This document shows, in pieces, positions 12,018 to 24,000 of a DNA stretch of 64,000 nucleotides (position 1 is the stretch's first letter; every line of letters starts with the position of its first letter). The position numbers and the translations under genes are program-made. The notes beneath the pieces were generated by a model. That model worked only from the letters and a program-made list of their open reading frames with translations, searched no databases and was not told the DNA's origin. The stretch is from Parasponia andersonii (lineage: Eukaryota > Streptophyta > Magnoliopsida > Rosales > Cannabaceae): the NCBI GenBank assembly GCA_002914805.1, contig JXTB01000017.1, positions 36,289 to 100,288 of the forward strand. Direction: 5' to 3'.

Positions 12018-12451
12018 ACAATCGCTTAAATGACTGAAAGACAGAAATCCACAATCTTCAGAGCCCCAAAAAATGGAATTCGGACCCGAACTAATTTGGG
12101 CCAAAATAACCTTTTATAACTACTTTTGCATTATTATTAAAATGTCACTTTTCTTTGTTATAAATTATGATCAGTAGTCCAAACCTTTACGATCTTAATG
12201 ACAGGTAAGCGCAATTCTTACGATCATGAAAATATAATAGCATTATATGGTCATAAAATGTTATGACTGCTAATTAAAAAACAAAAATTATGATAATCTT
12301 AAAAAATAATTTTAACAAATAGTCATAAAGAAAAGTCATTCCAGCTGAAGAACTCCTAAATCAGTTCATTTTCTAGAAAGTTGTGATTTTAATCCAGAAG
12401 ACAAAAAAGAGAAAATGAGGAGTGTCGAGGATTTCTGGACTATAAGTCAAT

Positions 12452-12611
12452 AGCTTCTTGACCATAAAATTAAAAACATTATTTAGGGTTTTTTTATAGT
12501 TAATAAGATCATATTTGGTTAGTAGATAGTAAGCTTCTTGACCACAAAATTAAAAACATTATTTAGGGTTATTTTATAGTTAATAAGATCATATTTGGTT
12601 AGTAGATAGTA
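12452..12611. repeat. 80-bp tandem duplication (two near-identical copies)
   Basis: 12452-12531 and 12532-12611 both begin AGCTTCTTGACCA and end TTAGTAGATAGTA, with only two or so mismatches. The repeat includes the inverted-repeat end of the neighbouring MITE candidate. Confidence 0.88.
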
Positions 12612-12937
12612 ACGAGAATTGTAATAAATTGGAATTAGAATAGAAATAGAAATAATGTTATACATATTATTTGGTTAATTTAGTAAAATGAAATGAAATA
12701 AGTATTTTATTGATTAAAATACTATTATTTTTAGATGTCTTAGTAAGGCAAAAATGAAAAGTGATGTTTTAAAAATAAAAGCAAAAAGGTAGAATCACGA
12801 GTACATACTTTTTTGCGCAGAAATATTATTCCACCAGATGAATGATTCCTAAATAATTCTTTTGTTTAAATGTCAAAGCAAACAATAGAAGGGGAATCTT
12901 AATTCCATTCCAAATGTGATTCTATCCAACCAAATAT
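12591..12937. mobile_element. MITE candidate with ATATTTGGTT/AACCAAATAT ends
   Basis: The ends form inverted repeats: ATATTTGGTT at 12591 and AACCAAATAT at 12928-12937, with further pairing inside (GGAATTAGAAT against ATTCCATTCC). There is no coding capacity. Superfamily is unclear; hAT-like MITEs are common in this size range. Confidence 0.45.
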
Positions 12938-13758
12938 ACCATAAGTTCTTGACTATAGATAATATACTTGACACTTCTAAAAATATCAGTTTTATAAAAA
13001 TGCACCAAAAATTCGGCCTGCCCATGTCATTTTCTTGTCAAAAAACAAAATGAAAATACCAAATGGCCCCGCCTGACCATTTTATAACCAAGCCCAAAAC
13101 TGAACGAACAACATGCAAATCAGTGAGCAAACAAAATGTCTTATGTTTCTTATAACTGGAAATTTATTAATCTTCCAGGACTAATGTACTTTATAGTTGG
13201 GTTAGNTATATGTATGATTAGTTGAAAGATTCCATTCGAAGAAAAAGAAGATAAAGACGTCGTACCAAGAAGACAGGTGATACGGCATAGTGACAAAAAA
13301 ATATCATAAACCTATTACTATTTATATGTGGGTATATGTACTGCAAATACCATCTTTTAGAAATTAGAATATCAAGGTTTCTTTAGATTATTTGTTTACT
13401 AATATTTTCCCTTACCAGAAAGAAGAGGTTGGTTAGAAAGGAACTATTCGGGGGCCATATATATGTATAAAAATTTTCAAGTACGTACAATTTATATTCG
13501 TGGGTTTCATTTAGCTTATATTCAACTAGAGGTTTGTCAGTACTGTTTTAATTTTTGCCCAGCATATATTATTTGAAAATACTAACTAATCTTATAATCT
13601 GACTAAAACTTAAATACTCTACTTTGTCTTATGCTGTTTCGTTTTCCATATGCGTATCTAAAATACTAATGTCCAAAAAAGATTTGGTAGTGATGAGGAT
13701 ATAAAATTATATAACATTCGATAACTCGTCGTTTCTTGTGTTGCAAAAAGATTAATGG
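12938..13758. other. Intergenic, no gene recognised (one N at 13206)
   Basis: AT-rich sequence with no long open frame. Unlike the N's at 3400 and 5090, the N at 13206 is not flanked by a visible direct repeat. Confidence 0.6.
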
Positions 13759-14345
13759 TACGTTTGGTAGAGAGAGAAAAAAAGTAAGAGGGAAAAAAAA
13801 TGTGTAAGATGGAAAGTAAAATATTTTTTCTCTATTATTGTTTGGTATATAAGAATGAAAGAAAATTAGTATATTTTAAAATGATTGTTTTGTCTTTTTT
13901 ATTGAAATTTTAAAAATAATATATAAGGTTAATTTAGTAAATTCATTTTAAAATATGAGAAAAAAATTTCTTTCTTTTTTTCTTTCCATTTGAGAGGAAA
14001 ATATTCGAGTGGGTCTCATCATTTTTTTCTCTTCCTTTTTCTCTTTTCTTCTCTTTTTCCTTCTACCAAACAACTAAAATATTTATTTCTCTCCACTTTT
14101 CTATCAAAACTTTTTTTCCCTATCGATTTTCTTTACGATTCTTTCTTCTTTTATTATTCCTCCTTCTCCTTTTCTTTCCATTTGGGAGGAAAATATTCGA
14201 GTGGGTCTTACCATTTTTTTCTCTTCCTTTTTCTCTTCTCTTCTCTTTTTCCTTTTACCAAACAACCAAAATTTTTATTTCTCTCCACTTTTCTATCATA
14301 ACTTTTTTTTCCTCTCCATTTTCTTTACGATTCTTTCTTCTTGTT
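13759..14345. mobile_element. Pyrimidine-rich MITE-like element with a duplicated right half
   Basis: TACGTTTGGTAG at 13759 pairs with CTACCAAACA at 14063, and the purine-rich left arm (GAGAGAGAAAAAAAG) is complementary to the pyrimidine-rich right arm. A 192-bp unit starting TCTTTCCATTTG at 13981 recurs at 14173, so the right end occurs twice (TACCAAAC again at 14256). The open frame at 13990-14301 is a Phe/Leu/Ser-rich product of the CT-rich sequence and not a gene. Confidence 0.55.
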
Positions 14346-16167
14346 ATTCCCCCGCCCCTCCTCCTCATCCCTTGGAATAGGGACATGTTCCGAATCGAAG
14401 CAGATGGTTAGCTGGAGATTTCAACTTTTCTCCAACTGTTAATGAGAAAAACTATAGCATATATTTATTGGGCACCACCCTAGTAAGTAATTTTTTCTCC
14501 TTTTTTTTCAACTATCTATAGCCGTTGTTTTATTCAATTAAAATTTATCACGTAGGTATTTTTATGATAAAAGATAAAAAGAAATAAAAAAAATGTGTAT
14601 TTATCATTATTATTATTTTTTCCAACTTTCCAAATCATTGTAACCGTTAAATAATTATGATCCAATAACTTAAAAAATAACTATAAATAGATTAAAAAAA
14701 TACCTAGATAATCATCCATATTTAATTTCGCTAATCAAATACATGAGGACTCAATGGTAAATAGATGTACAATTTCATTTCTAAAAGAGAGAGAGAGAAA
14801 TCAAGAATATATACAATTTCTTAACTAACAGACAATTCATATACCCAATTATATATCTGTGTTTATATTGCAGTAATTATAATAAATATCTCTTTCAATT
14901 TTTACATTTCATCTTTACTAAAATATCTTTTTTTTTATAGGTATATAATCGAACATATAATTTTTTTTCACTTGATATATCAACTACTATAAAAGATGAA
15001 TGGTTTTAAGTATATTAATTTACTCTTTATACTAAAGATCGTTAGCTGTAAAAACTAAAAAGGGGACTTCCATTATAATGAAATGACAAAGTCGGTCATT
15101 TTGCTAGAACTCCTTGCACAAATTGGGTTGAATAGTGTTTTGAAATGGTAGAAACCGTAATTAAGTATCTAAACATATATCATGATCACCGGTATAATTA
15201 GTAATTACTAATTCTACAACCTTGTCTTTACATATATTAAAGAATGCATAGTGGTTGCAAGATGATACCTAGCATTTGTCACAAATTGGTTGACGTTAGT
15301 TGCTACTAATTATACCCATATGTGGCTTGGTTTTTGAATCACATGTACTAAATAATATAATACTCTACTGCGTTAGTGGGAATGACGTTAATTTGTTCAG
15401 TCTTGGTTCTTTACAGGCTGCGCGCGCCCGGCAGTTCCACTTACGCCATCGCTGAGCAGAACAAGCTAGCTACTTGTTTAAGAACATGGCCACTAGTTTG
15501 CCATTCAAATAAATAAATCCTAATTGTTTTCTAAAGAGATATTTTATCGTTGTATCAACTAATTTCATATGTTTCTTAAATTTCGGACTATATAATTCCA
15601 TCAACCATATATACATTCAATCTAGCTAGCACTAGCCCAATTCCCCTGCAGACAGAAAATCATTCGCATTATTGGACCTAGTACAAATAAACCAAATATA
15701 TAAATCTACAACTGGAACTTTTCTATTATACCACTATATAGTGGAAATTTTCCAAATTGACTTAAGAAAATTAAGAAATACTTGATTTCCGCATGTGGAT
15801 TTCTGTAGAAATATATAGCTAAATTATTATGTCATATTTATGGAAATCTGATATGGCAACAAGAAAATAATTAACAGGACTAGTAACGAAAACAACTCGA
15901 TAAGAGAAACATACCAAGAAGGGAATTTTGACATGCTCGTATATATACAGAGAGAGATTGTCAATCTAGTAGGTAATTATTTTTTAATTTATGTGTAAAT
16001 ATTTTTTTTAGTTGTTAAATTATTATCTAATAGTAATCTATTGATTATAATAAAGTACATAAAAAGACATACATTATTAATATTATTATTTTTTATTTTT
16101 TATAATAAAAAAATATATATAATAAAATTTTTTAAGTCAAAATAATATCTACTAAATAAATTAGTGC

Positions 16168-16201
<34 letters not shown>

Positions 16202-16400
16202 CACTCCCATGTCAATTCATTGCCGGAGACCAAGCACGAGAAACTTAAACAAATATATCTACGGTAGTGGATAAATAAATACGTATTTTCCCTCGATATA
16301 AATTTATATTTATGACTCCATAACCCACTAAATAAAAATTTACGATATATATAATTAATCCTTATCTCTTTGTGTAGAATAACTAAATTAGTACTCGGAG
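14346..16400. other. Intergenic upstream of GLP-A1, no gene recognised
   Basis: AT-rich, with a (TA)n microsatellite at about 16170-16198. The last ~200 bp (from about 16200) is homologous to the promoter region of GLP-A2 (about 33590-33800), so it probably holds the GLP-A1 promoter. Confidence 0.6.
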
Positions 16401-16407
16401 AGCCATC

Positions 16408-16416
16408 TATAAATAG
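16408..16416 (+). promoter_or_regulatory. TATA box of GLP-A1
   Basis: TATAAATAG lies 102 bp upstream of the ATG, in a core promoter (CATCTATAAATAGA, then GCAAAGATTTCTCA) shared with GLP-A2, GLP-B3 and the relic at 28341. Confidence 0.8.
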
Positions 16417-16509
16417 ATGTATTCAACTGCAAAGATTTCTCATCCGACACTTAAGCGAAATAGAGCATATAATAGATATAAATCCATCTAGCTAGCATAT
16501 ATTTCAAAG

Positions 16510-16654
16510 ATGAAGGGCACTCATTTCCTTCTCACACTCACCATATTGGCTTTGGCAAATTCTATTGCCTCTGCGTATGATCCAAGCCCTCTCCAAGACT
16601 TTTGCGTAGCAATAGGCGACCCCAACAAGGCTTGTACGTATATCTTTACCCTAC

Positions 16655-16720
<66 letters not shown>

Positions 16721-17367
16721 ACCATATATAAAAAATGTTAAAATGTTTTTCATATATACATATGTTCAGTGTGACAGTTCTCCGATTTTATGTACTTACT
16801 AACAATTACAAATGTTTCTTGCAAGCAGTGTTTGTGAATGGGAAATTCTGCAAGAACCCCAAGCTCGCCAATGCAGATGATTTCTTCACCTCAGGGCTCA
16901 ACATTCCTGGAAACACTGATAATGCAGTTGGGTCCAACGTGACAACCGTGAACGTGGACAAAATTCCGGGACTCAACACACTTGGGATATCATTGGTTCG
17001 CATTGACTATGCTCCATATGGCCAAAACCCACCTCACACCCACCCCCGCGGCACCGAAATCTTAGTCGTCGCTGAGGGAACTCTATATGTCGGTTTTGTG
17101 TCGTCGAACCAGGACGGAAACCGGCTCTTTACTAAGGTTCTGAACAAGGGAGATGTTTTTGTGTTCCCAATTGGTTTGATTCACTTCCAAGCCAATATCG
17201 GGCACATTCCAGCCGTTGCTTTTGCTGGTCTCAGTAGCCAAAACGCTGGAGTTATAACCATTGCTAACACAGTGTTTGGATCGGAGCCTCCGATTAATCC
17301 TGAAGTTCTTGCCAGGGCCTTCAAATTGGACATTAACATTGTCGAATATCTTCAGAAGCAGTTCTGA
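16510..17367 (+). CDS. Germin-like protein, subfamily 1 (GLP-A1)
   Basis: Two exons, 16510-16633 and 16829-17367, split after the first base of a codon with GT-AG ends; predicted 220 aa, the usual GLP length. Residues 1-22 are a signal peptide ending SIASA. Cys32 (LQDFC) and Cys49 (NGKFC) match the conserved germin disulphide pair. Germin box 1 has [12 protein letters not shown] with the Mn ligands His111, His113 and Glu118; box 2 has [13 protein letters not shown] with His160. GSNVTT is a potential N-glycosylation site. GLPs are apoplastic single-cupin Mn proteins, often with superoxide dismutase activity and defence or stress roles; true oxalate oxidases are mainly cereal germins, so that activity is not assumed. 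Its closest relatives are GLP-A2 and GLP-B3 in the same array. Confidence 0.93.
16660..16716 (+). repeat. (CT)n-(AT)n microsatellite in the GLP-A1 intron
   Basis: A compound dinucleotide repeat occupies about 57 bp of the 195-bp intron. It makes a spurious open frame that reads from exon 1 into the intron. Confidence 0.9.
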
Positions 17368-18562
17368 CAGAAGAATAGATAATGATTGGAACTGACAACT
17401 CTTAAATACATATAACGTTATCAATTGTGCTATATTTCCATTTCAACGTTTGCCATGTATGGTGTTTAAAATAAATAAAATGTTCATGTGATCATGTAGT
17501 TACTTCATTCTGTTACGAAATAAAGTAGTGCAGTTCCGGTTTTTATTAGGTATGTTTTACAAATTAAATAAAACCATAATGAATCCCCTGCCGTATTCAC
17601 CATTTTTGTTTTCTCAATGTTTACATATATAATTATGACTATATAGGTACTAAAAGATGTTAACTAATCCGTAACGAATGGAAAATAAGCTGGTGGTATC
17701 AAAATTTGCGTTATTCTTTCTTGCTTGTACTAATTATGTAAGAGATTAACGAAAATATGTGTATACACCAAATTTCAGATAAGTAACATATGTTGATGTG
17801 CATATGCTACTTGATATTAATTAGGTGGTCATTAGTTGTTTACTTGCAATATCGTAAAAGGAAAGTCACTTTTAAACTACCCGACCTATTGACCAATTTT
17901 CCCTCTGTAACTTATTTGGATGGTTTACACGAAATCAGACCAGAAAAAAGATCCTGGACTTACTTCCTCCTCTGTTCACATTCAAACATTCGGAAGCTAC
18001 TAAAGGCAATATGCTCAGCAATATATATGTGTGTAAATACGTGGCAGTACTTCAACCTATAACGCAGTTAGTTCTGTCATGGTCCTAGCTTTTACTATGA
18101 TGCTACAGACGTTACGTATACGCTTGTATATATTTAGTAAGATCTATTAATTAAAACTATTTTTTTAAAAGGAATTAACTAAATAGTTGATGAACTATAT
18201 ATATACTATACTTTTTTATTTATCATAGCTAGTATATATACGGCAATGCACTTATATATAACATACATGATTAGTTGAGGATCAATATATATAACATTTG
18301 CGCAAGAAGACATGAGGTCACACCTAAAAATATAATGAAAATAATAAAAGAACAAGTTTGTCGAAAGCCAGACGAAGGACGGTCATAATAAATTAATTTA
18401 ATGCTTTTAGAGCCGGTAGCTTTTATTAGCACTACGTACGTCCACTGTATTATTCATCTGTCTATGTACACTCACATACATTAAGACATTATGTACGTAT
18501 AAATATATGACCATATATAATGTATGAAAGAGAAAATGTTTTATTAAAAGATTGATGAAAGT
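17368..18562. other. 3' flank of GLP-A1, duplicated relative to the flank of GLP-A2
   Basis: AATAAATAAAA near 17468 may serve in polyadenylation. Patches around 17975 (TTCAAACATTC), 18230-18290 and 18400-18560 resemble the DNA downstream of GLP-A2 (37640, 38780-38830, 38930-39040), which indicates segmental duplication. No gene seen. Confidence 0.6.
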
Positions 18563-21049
18563 TGTAAAATCCCAAATTTTATTAAGGGTAATTAAGTAAT
18601 TTTGCCTTGAGGGCAATTTGGTAATTTTGTATTTTGGATAAATAAAAAAAAATCTGAAATAAATCTGGTTTTGAATCTAGACAAGATAAAGTCTAGGTAC
18701 CTTTGGGGGCAAAAGTGAAAAAGAAATTTCAAATTGGGGACAAAAGTGTAATTAATGAAGGATTAAAATGAAAGAATCTTTTGAAATTGTGGCCAAAGTA
18801 TAATTTCAGAAACTTATTTTTCGGTCGAATCAGATTGTGCCACGTGTCCCAGTGCCACAGTTTTTGAAAATTGCATAAAAACCCCCCATTTTCTTCTTCT
18901 TCTCCACCGAAATCCCTCAAACAGCCACCCACGGAAACTGTTCATCTGAGCCGCCACCGTCTGCCGCCGTGACAGACGCGCCCACCCGCCGTGACCAGAA
19001 GACGCCTACGAACCTGCGCCGGGTGTTACCGCCGTGAACCGCCGCCTGTCGCTGGAGAAATCTCGGCTTGAAGTTAGCGCCGCAGTGACGGAAAAACGTC
19101 CGCAGAGTCGCCGTCCGACGTCGGATCACCGTGCCACCACCACCGTTGGAATCGTCTCGACGCCAGCTTTCATTTACGACCAGTCTCGTCCTTCAACTCC
19201 ACTCCGGTGAGAAGTTGTCTACTGTAGCAATTTTTTTATATTTAAATTTTGTGGTATTTTCGTAATTATTTCAGAATTGAGTTATTTTTCTGAGAAAATT
19301 TTACTGTGATAGAGGAGTTTGAAACATGAAATCTGATGGTTTTTAAGTGTAAAACCGATAAATGGAAGGTAGTTAATTATCGGGATGAAAATGTGGTATT
19401 TTTCTAAATATTTTCAAACTGTGGTATTTTTGTAAATTTTTGGATTTTGAGCCCATTTAGTGTTCGGAACCTCGAAACTGAGTTCTGACTTCAAATTTGG
19501 ACTCAGTGAGGTCGGGACATGAAGTTTGATATAAAATATCATTATTTTCCAAAGTGGCACGAAAATCGAGAAATTACCCCGGGAATTGCACCGTTTTGCG
19601 TGCCACGAACCGGTTTCGTACCGGGACTCGATTTTGACAAAATTTATATCTAAACCAACGTTTTTGGGTGTTCTGAATTCAGTGGTGACCTCCGTTTCAC
19701 AATCCGAGACTCCGTTTGAAAAGTCAATTTTCAAGTGAACGTGACGGAACTCGAATATTTGGTCCGAACAACCCGGTGACCAATTGAGGATATTTCTAGC
19801 ACCGTTAGCTCAACCTAATCACTACTTCAAGGTAGGGGATTCAATTTCCTTGTTTTATATTATTTTCATTGAAATTAGAATTTATTATGAAAATGAAATT
19901 TTGTGATTTTATTAAATTAAATTATTTGAATAGTTATTTTGATGAACTATGAATTTGTGAAATATCGTAGACCGCTCTAGAGGTTTTTCAATATGATTTT
20001 GTACAAGTTTTTATACTTGGAATTTGGTAAAACCATAGAGATTGTACTCTTGGATTTTAAAGTACAAAATGGGTTTTAGTTAAAAACCAGAGCGTGTCTA
20101 AGGTGTTAAATTACTGCATGGACTGTTTTGAGTTTATATATATTGCACATGTCATATGATCATGCATGAGAGTCATCTTAGGCATCACGGTATTGTAGTA
20201 GGCGGACTAGTACACCCGCCTTCGGTGAGAGCCCGTAAACCCGCGCGGGGTTCGTTTTCTGACTATCTCCATTCGGTAGGCGTAGGCATTCGGTGCCCCT
20301 CCGGTTCGGTAGGATTTGACACATGGGTGTCCCTCCGGTTTTCAGAGATAGATGTCAGGCAGAGAGCACTCAATACATATAGTATAAGTTGCTCTAGTTG
20401 TGATGAGAGGATGGGAACTCTTGTGATGTGTTGATTTATGTGATGTGCATTATGATTATTTTAATTGGGATTTTTACATGTTTTGATTTGGATATTTGGT
20501 TTTGGTTTTAGCATGGATTTCTTTAAACGGTTTAAATCCTTGATATTTATGGAAATGCTATCCAGAACTATTAACCATGCAGATGTTTTAGAGATTTATA
20601 AAATGTTTTCCCAAAAAGAGGGAAATTGGGTAATCTACTGGGCAATTTGTGCTCACCCCCTCCCTTCTTTCTCCACAGGTGGTGTCCAGTATGACATTAA
20701 TGGTCAACATGCAGAATAAGAAGTTAACATTTATTTACTATTGAGACTTGGTAATGCTAGAAGTGTGAATACAAGACTCGTGACTAAGTCTTGTTAAGTT
20801 TATGGATTTTAATGGCACTCTTGTTAAGTTAATTACTTTGAAAATGTCTGTAACTTATTATGCCATAACTAGCCTGATGTTGAGGTGTAAATGGTGATGT
20901 ATTAGTTTATTTTAAAAATTGGTTTTCCTTATAATTTTCCAGTCTGTGTTTATTGGTGACTATAAACTGTGGAATAAGTCCACTGGTAAAAAAAAAAAAA
21001 AAAAAAAAAATTTCCTTTCTGCCACTACCCCGGGCTTTGGGTCGTGACA
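18563..21049 (+). mobile_element. Solo gypsy LTR (2487 bp) with perfect 5-bp target-site duplication
   Basis: Starts TGTAAAATCCC and ends GGGTCGTGACA. The flanks are AAAGT at 18558-18562 and AAAGT at 21050-21054, an exact target-site duplication. There is no PBS, internal domain or second LTR, so this is a solo LTR left by LTR-LTR recombination. The GC-rich stretch near 18900-19210 and the A-run near 20990-21010 are features of this LTR family. Small open frames inside (for example 20156-20434) match equivalent positions in the sister LTRs and carry no domain. Confidence 0.92.
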
Positions 21050-21054
21050 AAAGT

Positions 21055-21823
21055 AATTATCAAATATATAATAATACTAGTACGATGATTCGTGGGTTAA
21101 GCATATTCGAGGGGAGGTTCTTTATATTGCTTTTCCCCACAACATATATAACTTACCAAAAATAATAAACCCAACTAACCTTATCTAATTATGGATCGAC
21201 TCACGTCTATTCTTATAAATTTCCCCCTTTAATTTACTTGGAAATTTTTTATTTTTGTATTTTTCTTTTTAAGCAAACTAAAGAAAAATCTAAATAATGT
21301 CAAACACGCCTTTAACTTTTTATGTTTTTTTTATCTATACAAATCAAATATCTAAGGCATCATGTTCATCCAATACATTTATATAATGATTGACGTGAAT
21401 ATGTAGTACCAAACCATACATATATACTAACTTAATTAACATATACGTATGACCATATCGATCGGTGCCAAAGTTTAGAAACCAACACTAGCTAACAGTA
21501 ATTCTTGAATGAAATTGCTTATGAAATTTAATAGATTTTTAACAAAATAAGAATAAGGCTTGATCAAGGACCAACGGCCAGGAACAATTTAAGAAATTTA
21601 CTAAAGGGAAAAATAAATATCTAGTGTTGAAAATAAGATTTTCTCAATAATTAATTACTTAGGGGAGCAATAAATAATTTGTCCGTACGTAAAATATTTG
21701 TATTTTTGTTCACAAAAAAATTTGCAACTAAAAGTGAAAAAGTTATGACTAAAAGAATGTAATCCTTATTATATCGCCACTAAAAGATCTGTGCCTAAAA
21801 GTTTTAGTCACAAAACTATAATT
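21055..21823. other. Intergenic, block-1 copy of the sequence at 39045-39185
   Basis: ACGATGATTCGTGGGTT at about 21082 and the following 110 bp match 39050-39185 downstream of GLP-A2. No gene seen. Position 21711 begins CACAAAAAAA, a possible degraded CACTA-type end. Confidence 0.65.
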
Positions 21824-22291
21824 TGTTGGAAATAAAACAGATTTTATTACTCACTCAGATATTATTACAAGAGAAAATTCTTAACATTACTCGTAAAACT
21901 CACTCACTCACTAGAAGTTATGCTTCTTTCTCTTTTTTCTTCACTCTTAGAAGCTTTGCTTCTTACTTGATGCTTAAAACTCAAACGGGGAGAGGTATTT
22001 ATAATATATGAGAATCAAGGAGAACCACATAACTAAACAATTACAAAAAAATTTAAACCATACATATTTTCTTTTACACACTTCTAATAATAATCTAAAT
22101 AATAAAATGATTCACATGAAAAAAATTAATATCTAGCTAAGACTAGAAAATTCTAGGTGAAAGGCTTCTTCAATTTAGACTTGGACTTCTTCTTTTATGA
22201 GCTTTGCACTTATGCTAACTCTAACTTATTAAGCCTTATATTGATGGGCCTCGAATACTTCTCATGGACTTAAACAAGTTTATTTTCAACA
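21824..22291 (-). mobile_element. 3' LTR of the Ty1/copia element (468 bp)
   Basis: Runs from TGTTGGAAATAAAAC to TTTATTTTCAACA, and pairs with 26925-27392. The element is on the minus strand, so this is its 3' LTR. The purine run AAAGAAGGG (rc just right of 22291) is a plausible polypurine tract. Confidence 0.9.
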
Positions 22292-24000
22292 CCCTTCTTT
22301 AAACTTGTTTTATAGTACCAAGCAAATTTTTTAATCTTGCAAAGTCTTCAAACTTGAGTGGCTTGATGAAAATATAAGTAATCTGATCATATGATCTCAG
22401 ATACTCCAATTATACGTCTTTATTTTTTACACATTCTCTTATGTAATGATAGCGAGTATCAATATGCTTGCTTCAGTTATGAAAGACTGGATTTTTAGCT
22501 AAAGCTATTGCTGACTTATTATCGATGCAAATCTCGGTTGGCTCCTTTTAAGGCATGTTTAACTCTTTCAATAACCTTCTTAGCCAGATTGTATGACTAA
22601 CACATGATGTAGTAGCTACGTACTCAGCTTTGCATGTTGAAAGAGTAACAATCAGTTATTTCTTAGATACCTAGGTGATGGCGATTTCTCCCATAAAAAA
22701 CTCAAAACCAGTTGTATTTTTTTGATCATTAGTAACTCCAGCCCATATCACTATAACCAACGAGTTTGTAATCATTGGAAATAGAATAGAATAAGCCAAG
22801 ATTGATCGTATCTTTTAGGTAACGGAGAATTCTTTTTGCAGCTTTGAAGTGAGTAGTTGTTGGAGTTTTCATGTAACGACTCACTAGTCCAGTTGCATAA
22901 AGAATGTCAGGCCTTGTACATGTCAAGTACTAGGCATCCAACAAGGCTCTTGAAGAATGTGGGATCCACCTTTTTTGCTTCATCATCTTTGAATAATTTT
23001 ATTCTGCATTACACCAGTGTACTTATCAGCTTGCAATCATCCATATTGAATTTCTTCAGGATCTTTTTTGTATAGCTTTCTTGAGAGATAAAGATCCCTT
23101 CTTCCTTTTGCTTTACTTCTATACCGAGGTAGTATGCCATAAGTCCGATATCTGTCATTTTAAACTCATGTGGTATTACTTTCTTGAATTCATCGAACAT
23201 TCTTGGATTACTTCCAGTGAATATGAGATCATTCACGTATAAACATACAGCCAGAATGTCTTCATCTTTAGTTTTAACATAGAGAGCATGTTTATAAAGG
23301 CACTTAATGAATCCATTCTCTTGGAAATATTTGTCAATTTAGCTATTCCATGCTCTTAGTGCTTATTTTAAACCGTAAGAATCGTTCTTCAGCTTCAAAA
23401 CTTTATCTTTATACCCTTTCATCTCATAACCCAATGGTTGTTCGATAAAGACTTCTTTTTCAAGAACTCCATTCAGAAATGCAGGCTTTACATCCATCTG
23501 ATGAATCTTTTATTTGTTCTAAGTAACAAGAGAAATAATTAGTCTTATAGTTTCCAATCGTGCAACAGGAGCGAATACCTCGTCGTAGTCAATGCCAGCT
23601 CTTTGACTATTGCCTTTCGCATCTAGCCTTGCTTTGTATTTTTCTACCTCTCTATTGGCATTCTTCTTTACCTTGTACACCCATTTTACACTGATAGCTT
23701 TATGACCTTTAGGAAAAGTGGATAGTTCCCAAGTGTTATTCTTCTGTATAGCTTTGACTTCTTCGTCCATTGCATTCCTCTACTTTTCATCTTATACAGT
23801 CTCTTGGAAGTTCACCGATTCACAATCAGTAAATAGGCAAAATGGAATGAGGTTTTTGAGTCTATCTATCACCTTATACAGATCGTTAAGACTTCTTGTA
23901 CATTCTTCATACCTCTTAGTTAAGAAAGATTGAGGTGAATTTTCATAAGTGGATGATGTTGGTAAGGAAGGTAGAGTAATAGCCTCTTGATGGACTTCTC
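22292..24000 (-). pseudogene. Ty1/copia reverse transcriptase and RNase H, degenerate
   Basis: Minus strand, in several frames. RT begins with [20 protein letters not shown] and [16 protein letters not shown] (23519-23770). The catalytic motif appears as LYVNDLIFTG near 23240-23265: the usual YVDD is YVND, a missense change in an essential Asp. The following part (GLMAYYLGIEVKQ) is intact to about 23009. The C-terminal part (22729-22926) has [16 protein letters not shown] and RILRYLKDT, followed by a SDMGWSY patch where active copies have SDADWA. The RNase H end is eroded with stops. The copy cannot be active. Confidence 0.88.

Noticed and set aside
16634-16731. Extension of GLP-A1 exon 1 into a Leu/Ser- and Ile/Tyr-rich tail
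   Set aside because: It translates the (CT)n-(AT)n microsatellite of the intron; a GT donor at 16634 and the conserved exon 2 start at 16829 explain the gene.
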